Shown here: positions 59,273-64,000 of the stretch, in pieces
Layout: each line of letters begins with the position of its first letter
How positions within the stretch are numbered: position 1 is the first letter of the stretch
Position numbers and translations under genes: made by a program
Source of the DNA: Planotetraspora kaengkrachanensis
GTDB lineage: Bacteria > Actinomycetota > Actinomycetes > Streptosporangiales > Streptosporangiaceae
DNA length: 64,000 bases
Assembly (NCBI RefSeq): GCF_016862895.1
Contig: NZ_BONV01000019.1
Location: 124,001 to 188,000, forward strand
Direction of reading: 5' to 3'
The notes under the pieces: generated by a model
What the model saw: only the letters and a program-made list of their open reading frames with translations
Database searches by the model: none
Told to the model about the DNA's origin: nothing

Positions 59273-59923
59273 TCAGTCCTTCTGCAGCAAGGTGATTGTC
59301 GACTTGTCCTGCCGATCGACGAACATGACGACGAGGTTCAGCCGTTCGTGTGCGAGTGGAGGGAGTCGCTCTGCCAGGCGGCGGAACTGCGGATTGTCCG
59401 GCAGGGCGAGTCCGTACTTGGCGGTGGGGTCCCGCAGTCGTTGGACCAGTTCGCCGAGGGCTCCGATGAAGTAGTTGGCCTGCTGCGCGGGATTGCCGGC
59501 TTCACCTTTCGCTTCCAAGTAAAGGTGCTCACGACCACGATGCGCTTCGATGTCGACCCCATGATTGCGCCCCCACGCCACGGTGACGCTCCAGCCGGCG
59601 CCTTCTAGATAGGCCTTCACCGCCGCCTTGACGGAGTCTTCGCTCAGCAGATCGCCGGAACGACGGACGGCCTCGTGACCTGCTGGACGGAGAGGAGTCG
59701 GTGGGGCGACTTCGGTTGTGGGAACAGTCGAGACGAGTGAATTAACGATCTTGCCGTCCGGGCCTACTCTGCGCGCGAGCATGCCACGGGCCTCAAGTCG
59801 CCGACAGACCTGATTGATCGTTTGCCTTTGTGGCGCACCCAACCGAAACGCAAGGGTGTCATCGTCCAGAGGTCGGCTGGATATGCGCAAGGCTTCTACA
59901 ATGCGCTCCGCCCAAGAGGCCAT
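59273..59923 (-). CDS. winged-helix plus PD-(D/E)XK nuclease
   Basis: This 216-residue protein has an N-terminal winged helix (1-65; LDDDTLAFRLGAPQRQTINQ, ARGMLARRVGPDG) and a C-terminal Mrr/HJR-like nuclease domain. The nuclease shows E96, D124 in HGVDIEAH and ExK (E137, K139) in LYLEAKGEAG, followed by a Q-rich helix. Such fusions occur in type IV-like restriction or DNA-repair contexts. The start is ATG 59923 (GTG 59926 adjacent). The region is more AT-rich than the host backbone. Confidence 0.75.
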   Translation of the reverse strand: MASWAERIVEALRISSRPLDDDTLAFRLGAPQRQTINQVCRRLEARGMLARRVGPDGKIVNSLVSTVPTTEVAPPTPLRPAGHEAVRRSGDLLSEDSVKAAVKAYLEGAGWSVTVAWGRNHGVDIEAHRGREHLYLEAKGEAGNPAQQANYFIGALGELVQRLRDPTAKYGLALPDNPQFRRLAERLPPLAHERLNLVVMFVDRQDKSTITLLQKD

Positions 59924-60022
59924 CACGGAAACTCACGCTAACTGCGGTCGATGCGATCGGCCAGAGGCGATCATGACTGAGGGCGTGTTTCCGGACGTTT
60001 TGAATTCAGGTCCAGTGGCCAG

Positions 60023-61195
60023 TCAGCGGTTGGCCGGATCGTGCACACTATCGCTGAACCAGATAAGGCTTTCGACCACGGTGTTGTAGACATCGGGTTC
60101 CGTCAGCTCTGCGATCTTGAATGTCGGATAGAGTTCCAGCCTGGTCGCAGGAATGTCGATGCCGGGTGCCTCGTTGAGGCGCTGACGCAGCTCTTCTCTG
60201 AACTCGGGGTTGTCGAAAGGGCGTCTGTTTTTGAGCGTGCCGAAGGGCACCTCCACGGTCGTGGTGTACAGGCGGACCATGTTCAGTGACTGCTTGCCGC
60301 GTCGAATCGTCAGCGCACAAGATGGGCTGGCGGCTTGACTGAACTGGGTGTCACCTCCGCGCTCCCTCCACCAGTCGAGCAGGGTGCGTACCGCCGTGGC
60401 CGTCTGCCGGCCGTTCGCGTCCGCGACCTGTGCGAAAAATCGCGCTTCGTGCTCAGCTGCATCCCCCGGCGTTTCTTCGATCAACTCTGGATCGATCTGT
60501 TCTGTTTCTGGACTCGGAGGAAGCGCCTGGACCGGACCGTCCAACGCGACCAGAATTGCCCTGGCCACTTGTTCCAGCCGTTCGATGACCGAGTAAGTCG
60601 TGTCGGCGTCGATGGGAATCTTCTGGCCAGAACGATCCGGATCGCGGTCGGCCTCGTGGGAGATTTTGTTCCTGCGGTTCACGATTGTTGAGATCTCATC
60701 GATCACATGTTCATGCCTGATCTTCTCCCCGTCGGGGTCATCAGAGGAAAGGACCTTGGCTACTTCCGGCCATAGCTGGACATCGCTCACCATGGCGAAG
60801 CCTTCTCGGATCTTGTTCGGATTCTGGTATGACCTCCATCCGAGTGCCTCTTTCAGATGGCTGCGGAAGGCCACCTCCAGTGACGTAGTGCCGAGATGGA
60901 CCGCCTCGAAAAGTTTCATCGAAACCTGGATGTCCAGGAATTTCCGAGGCTTGGCGGTCTCCGACTGCTGCGCGATGACCGGTGCCCGATGATAGATCTC
61001 CTCATGGACCCAGTGATCGATCGCCGCCACTGCCTGCACCCATGCCGCCCGATAGAGGTCGTCCACATCGAAGGAACCGACCCCGAGGCCGGAGAGTAAC
61101 TTGCCGCCCTCGACCAGGCGCTTGGCATAGTCGAGATTCCGCTGAAGATCGGCGAATGCGGGCGTGGGAGGTGAGTGCAGCACGATGATCCTCAT
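60023..61195 (-). CDS. HEPN-domain protein, probable RNase
   Basis: This 390-residue, largely helical protein has the HEPN signature R-N-x3-H in NRRNKISHEAD (R175, N176, H180), preceded by WVQAVAAIDHWVHEEIYHRA. That arrangement fits RiboL-PSP-type HEPN RNases. A C-terminal region of about 100 residues (VRLYTTTVEVPFGTLKNRRP) is of unknown type and may be a regulatory or immunity module. HEPN RNases are common abortive-infection effectors. Its start ATG 61195 overlaps, on the opposite strand, the 5' end of the next gene; no Shine-Dalgarno is apparent. Confidence 0.75.
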   Translation of the reverse strand: MRIIVLHSPPTPAFADLQRNLDYAKRLVEGGKLLSGLGVGSFDVDDLYRAAWVQAVAAIDHWVHEEIYHRAPVIAQQSETAKPRKFLDIQVSMKLFEAVHLGTTSLEVAFRSHLKEALGWRSYQNPNKIREGFAMVSDVQLWPEVAKVLSSDDPDGEKIRHEHVIDEISTIVNRRNKISHEADRDPDRSGQKIPIDADTTYSVIERLEQVARAILVALDGPVQALPPSPETEQIDPELIEETPGDAAEHEARFFAQVADANGRQTATAVRTLLDWWRERGGDTQFSQAASPSCALTIRRGKQSLNMVRLYTTTVEVPFGTLKNRRPFDNPEFREELRQRLNEAPGIDIPATRLELYPTFKIAELTEPDVYNTVVESLIWFSDSVHDPANR

Positions 61196-62084
61196 GCTTG
61201 AGTGGCGTGTCGACTATCCGGATTATGCGGGGGGCGGCAAGCCCGTACCTCGACGTTGGCCTAACCGCAATATTCCGAGGTCCCCTCAACAGTTCTCGGA
61301 GATGCTGGAGGGCAACTTGCCCCAGGAGGGACTCCAGCGCCAATGGTTGGGCGGGCATCGCTATTGCGCTGTGGAGCGTCAGGTAATCACGCTGATTCCC
61401 ATGGTGCAGATGTACCTCCGCCCGACCGCCGCCGTACGGCTCGCGGTAGAGCCCCAGTTAGCCAGTTGGGATCGTATCGGGCATCCTAGCCAGCTCCGAT
61501 TGGCTCGTTTTCTGACGCATGTCGACGCCATCGCCAGGCCCATGATGACCACCACCAACAGCCGACTCGCGGTGGAACTGGTCGTAGGTTCGGCCGACGG
61601 CGCGTCGCTCACGACGGGCGGTCGTGACTTGGACAACTATTTGTTCCCGATTGCGCAGCATCTGGGTGCGACGCGGCTGGCGGCCGTGTTCGGGCGAAAA
61701 GTGTACGGGCCGTCCTCGTTCGCAGTCGGTCCCGCGCTGCCCAGCAGTATCGTGCGTCCCCCTCGATTCGCGACCCGGATGGTCGGCTCCTACTCCCGGA
61801 AGGAGTGGAAGCAGAATCTTCGAGACCGGCTGTTGCAGGCGGGAGTGGGCCGAGCCGCTCCCGGTCCGTTGGCGATGGATATCGCCGTCATCACCGGTCC
61901 GGGCCGAAACTGGGCAAATGTCTGGAAGCCGCTCATTGACTCTCTTGGTCCAATCGTGGGAGAAGACCCGTGGAAGCCTTTCCATCCCAATGATGACCGT
62001 ATTGTCAGCCTCGGATTACACCATGAGGTGGACGGCGGCGTCAGGCACGATGTGATCATCGAAATCCGGTGGGCCAACCTCTGA
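61185..62084 (+). CDS. uncharacterised protein with RusA-like motifs
   Basis: This 299-residue protein has two stretches that recall the Holliday-junction resolvase RusA: RDLDNYLFPIAQHLG (147-161, DxDN) and ANVWKPLIDSLG...PNDDRIVSLGL (244-278; N-x3-KP-x2-D and DD). RusA has one such domain; here the motifs may be split over a duplicated or degenerated domain. I claim similarity only, not activity. ATG 61185 has GGAGGTGA about 11 bases upstream; ATG 61194 is possible. It is divergent from, and overlaps the start of, the HEPN gene. Confidence 0.5.
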   Translation: MILMLEWRVDYPDYAGGGKPVPRRWPNRNIPRSPQQFSEMLEGNLPQEGLQRQWLGGHRYCAVERQVITLIPMVQMYLRPTAAVRLAVEPQLASWDRIGHPSQLRLARFLTHVDAIARPMMTTTNSRLAVELVVGSADGASLTTGGRDLDNYLFPIAQHLGATRLAAVFGRKVYGPSSFAVGPALPSSIVRPPRFATRMVGSYSRKEWKQNLRDRLLQAGVGRAAPGPLAMDIAVITGPGRNWANVWKPLIDSLGPIVGEDPWKPFHPNDDRIVSLGLHHEVDGGVRHDVIIEIRWANL

Positions 62085-62144
62085 GGACGGTCGCCGCCCA
62101 AGCGTTGAGCCCGTGGCGGCTCGCTGTGAGCTGACGGACATGCC

Positions 62145-62178
62145 TGAGCGGACGAGCCGGGCGGGGCCCGTCCGCTCA
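62145..62178. terminator. bidirectional hairpin between convergent genes
   Basis: TGAGCGGACG (62145-62154) pairs perfectly with CGTCCGCTCA (62169-62178). Inner GC pairs extend the stem. It separates the accessory region from the ACT-domain gene. Confidence 0.75.
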
Positions 62179-62189
62179 GATGTGGTCGC

Positions 62190-62579
62190 CTATCCGGAGA
62201 TCATGCTGCCCAGCGCGCTGCGCGCCTCGTCCATCCTGTCGACGGACACCGCCATGACGGCTCGGCCCTGGCAGATCGACATCGGCACCAGCCACTCCAC
62301 GTTGACGTTGGCGTTGGCCAGCTTGCGGGCGAACCTGCCCCCCTCGCCGGGCTCGTCGACGCAGGTGATCTGAAGCGCGGGGTGAGCCGAGTAGTCGATG
62401 CCCGCGCCCTCCAGCGAGGCGGTGACGGCCGACTCGTCGGATGCGGTGAAGCAGACGACCCCGTGGTCGCCCGCGGTGACTCCGGCCAGTTCGATGTTGA
62501 CGCCGTCGCGGCCGAGCACCTCACAGACGTGGGCCAGCTCACCGGGCTGGTTCTTGAGTTCGACGGTATAGATGTTCAT
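62190..62579 (-). CDS. tandem ACT-domain protein
   Basis: This 129-residue protein consists of two ACT domains: residues 1-65, YTVELKNQPGELAHVCEVLGRDGVNIELAG, and residues 70-129, VDEPGEGGRFARKLANANVNVEWLV. ACT domains bind amino acids or similar small ligands and regulate metabolism. It stands alone, without an enzyme domain, so it may act as a free regulatory subunit. The strong divergence in composition from the preceding island marks the return to host backbone. Confidence 0.9.
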   Translation of the reverse strand: MNIYTVELKNQPGELAHVCEVLGRDGVNIELAGVTAGDHGVVCFTASDESAVTASLEGAGIDYSAHPALQITCVDEPGEGGRFARKLANANVNVEWLVPMSICQGRAVMAVSVDRMDEARSALGSMISG

Positions 62580-62719
62580 GGCGACTCCCCCTCGGTCGTG
62601 GCCAAATCACATCTCCATTGCGACGTTACTCCCGCCCCGCCGGCCGCCGGGCCGAGGTCTCCCCGCAGACGCCGAACGCCGGCCCGCGATCGTACGGCGG
62701 GCCGGCGTCAAGCCCTCGT

Positions 62720-62950
62720 TCAGCCGTGGACGGCCGGGGGCAACAGGGCGGCGGCGGCGACGGCGAGGGGGTCCAGGCCGCTGCCGGGGGCGCCCGCGTC
62801 GGCGATCAGTTTGGCCCGCATCCGGGGATCCCAGAAGGACTGGATGTGCTGGGCGATCTCCTGCGCCGCGGCGGCCGGATCCCGCTGCTGGAACTGCGCC
62901 GAGATCTCGTTGGCCAGGCGGATGTGCGGGGGCGTGTGCGTCGTCGTCAC
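62720..62950 (-). CDS. fdsD: formate dehydrogenase delta subunit (FdsD-like)
   Basis: This 76-residue protein has the FdsD pattern PHIRLANEISAQFQQRDPAAA, IAQHIQSFWDPRMRAKLIAD and GLDPLAVAAAALLPP. FdsD is a small protein associated with NAD-dependent molybdenum formate dehydrogenases and is needed for active enzyme in characterised systems. GTG 62950, with GGAG seven bases upstream, lies 4 bp after the alpha subunit stop, confirming the operon. Confidence 0.87.
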   Translation of the reverse strand: MTTTHTPPHIRLANEISAQFQQRDPAAAAQEIAQHIQSFWDPRMRAKLIADAGAPGSGLDPLAVAAAALLPPAVHG

Positions 62951-62954
62951 GGTG

Positions 62955-64000
62955 TCACTCCGCCATCGCCGGAGCGGCCGTGGCCGGGGTGGGATTGCGC
63001 AACGCGACCTCGACCGCGGTGACCTTGTACTCGGGGCAGTTGGTCGCCCAGTCCGAGTGTTCGGTCGTCACCACGTTGGCCCCCGTCACCGGGTGGTGGA
63101 AGGTCGTGTAGACGACGCCGACCGGCATCCGGTCGTCGATCTTCACCCGAAGACTGGTCTCTCCGACCCGGCTGGTCAGCGAGACCGTGTCGCCGTCGCG
63201 GACGCCGCGCACCTCGGCGTCGTGCGGGTGCATCTCCAGGAGGTCCTCCGGATGCCAGGCCGAGTTGCCGGTGCGCCGGGTCTGCGCGCCCACGTTGTAC
63301 TGCGACAGGATGCGGCCGGTCGTGAGGATCAGCGGGAACTTCCTGGTGCTGCGCTCCTTCGTCGGCACGTAGACCGTGTCGACGAACCGGCCCCTGCCCC
63401 GGACGAACCCGTCGATGTGCATGATCGGCGTGCCCTCGGGCGCGTTGTCGTTGCAGGGCCACTGCACGCTGCCGACCTGGTCGAGCTTGGCGAACGAGAC
63501 GCCCGCGAAGGTGGGCGTGGTGATCGCGATCTCGTCCATGATCTGGGCGGCGTCGTCGTACTTCATCGGGTAGCCCATCGCCTGCGCGATCTCGCACACG
63601 ATCTGCCACTCGTGCTTGCCGGTCTTCGGCGCCATCACCGGGCGCACCCGGTTGATGCGGCGCTCGGCGTTGGTGAACGTGCCGTCCTTCTCCAGGAACG
63701 ACGTGCCGGGCAGGAAGACGTGGGCGTACTTGGAGGTCTCGTTGAGGAAGAGGTCCTGCACCACGACGAGATCCATGGCGGAAAGGGCCGCGGTGACGTG
63801 CTTGGTGTTCGGGTCCGACTGGACGATGTCCTCCCCCTGCACGAACAGCGCACGGAAGGAGCCGTCGATGGCCGCGTCGAACATGTTGGGGATGCGCAGC
63901 CCCGGCTCCGACTGGAGTGTGCGGCCCCACAGCGTCTCGAAGACATTGCGCACCGCGTCGTCCGACACGTGGCGGTAGCCCGGCAGTTCGTGCGGGAAGG
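62955..64000 (-). CDS. fdhF: formate dehydrogenase alpha subunit, C-terminal part (runs off the window)
   Basis: The last about 348 codons of a molybdopterin oxidoreductase are visible and continue beyond base 64000. Seen are QGEDIVQSDPNTKHVTAALS, VVQDLFLNETSKYAHVFLPG, FLEKDGTFTNAERRINRVRP, and the molydop-binding domain PLILTTGRILSQYNVGAQTR and EMHPHDAEVRGVRDGDTVSL. These match the NAD-dependent formate dehydrogenase alpha subunit, which oxidises formate to CO2 at a Mo-bis-MGD centre. The Fe-S and selenocysteine/cysteine ligand lie outside the window. The FdsD gene follows. Confidence 0.9.
   Translation of the reverse strand, partial: FPHELPGYRHVSDDAVRNVFETLWGRTLQSEPGLRIPNMFDAAIDGSFRALFVQGEDIVQSDPNTKHVTAALSAMDLVVVQDLFLNETSKYAHVFLPGTSFLEKDGTFTNAERRINRVRPVMAPKTGKHEWQIVCEIAQAMGYPMKYDDAAQIMDEIAITTPTFAGVSFAKLDQVGSVQWPCNDNAPEGTPIMHIDGFVRGRGRFVDTVYVPTKERSTRKFPLILTTGRILSQYNVGAQTRRTGNSAWHPEDLLEMHPHDAEVRGVRDGDTVSLTSRVGETSLRVKIDDRMPVGVVYTTFHHPVTGANVVTTEHSDWATNCPEYKVTAVEVALRNPTPATAAPAMAE

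Noticed and set aside
44388-62189. Prophage or integrative element with integrase
   Set aside because: No integrase, transposase, terminase, portal or plasmid-replication gene is visible; the region is better described as an accessory defence island.

Overview
The window is high-GC (about 70%) actinobacterial chromosome. Translationally coupled genes with ATGA/GTGA/TTGA overlaps, frequent GTG and TTG starts, ECF sigma factor plus CU044_5270-type partners, a LAL-type LuxR regulator and corrin-ring genes all fit a soil actinomycete. Streptosporangiaceae-like is my best guess, but no rRNA or tRNA gene is present to fix the genus.

Layout. 0-2.5 kb: end of a cobalamin cluster (a probable cbiD tail on +, then cobM, cobL and a small PPOX-fold protein on -). 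2.5-5.2 kb: a two-component pair. 5.3-11 kb: unrelated single genes (membrane protein, methyltransferase, PadR regulator with a clear operator, FAD monooxygenase, VOC protein) and a response regulator preceded in frame by the stump of its lost kinase. 11.2-21.8 kb: a same-strand block with an NfeD/YqiJ-like membrane protein, a flotillin, a giant DUF3686-type AAA ATPase and a LAL regulator. 21.9-32.2 kb: secreted proteins, an SDR, a three-LamG exoprotein flanked by an 18-bp direct repeat, a GAF/Fis-type regulator, an orphan kinase core and a sigma/CU044_5270 pair. 32.2-32.5 kb: a symmetric intergenic repeat array with six copies of a 12-13 bp motif at exact 53-bp spacing. 32.5-39.6 kb: DUF1445 protein, MFS exporter with a divergent ArsR-like regulator, VOC/SRPBCC/ArsR operon and a second sigma/CU044_5270 pair. 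39.7-44.4 kb: a large secreted sugar-dehydrogenase-like protein and a Tat-exported TIM-barrel protein.

44.9-62.1 kb is an accessory, mainly anti-mobile-element region. (i) A seven-gene MORC/Z1-type restriction-modification system: Z1 helicase, PD-(D/E)XK protein, GHKL ATPase, two uncharacterised proteins, C5 cytosine methylase and Vsr. (ii) A tightly coupled four-gene operon that looks like a Dna2 nuclease-helicase broken into separate proteins: SF1 ATPase core, a protein with a putative beta-barrel, a Cas4/RecB-like four-cysteine nuclease and a coiled-coil protein. A NYN-domain RNase gene diverges from it. (iii) A winged-helix/PD-(D/E)XK nuclease, a HEPN RNase-like protein and a protein with possible RusA-like motifs, the last two with overlapping divergent start codons. 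By eye (i) and (iii) are more AT-rich than the host, while (ii) looks host-like. The window closes with an ACT-domain protein and the end of a formate dehydrogenase operon.

Most convergent gene pairs are separated by long GC-rich hairpins, which I list as terminators.
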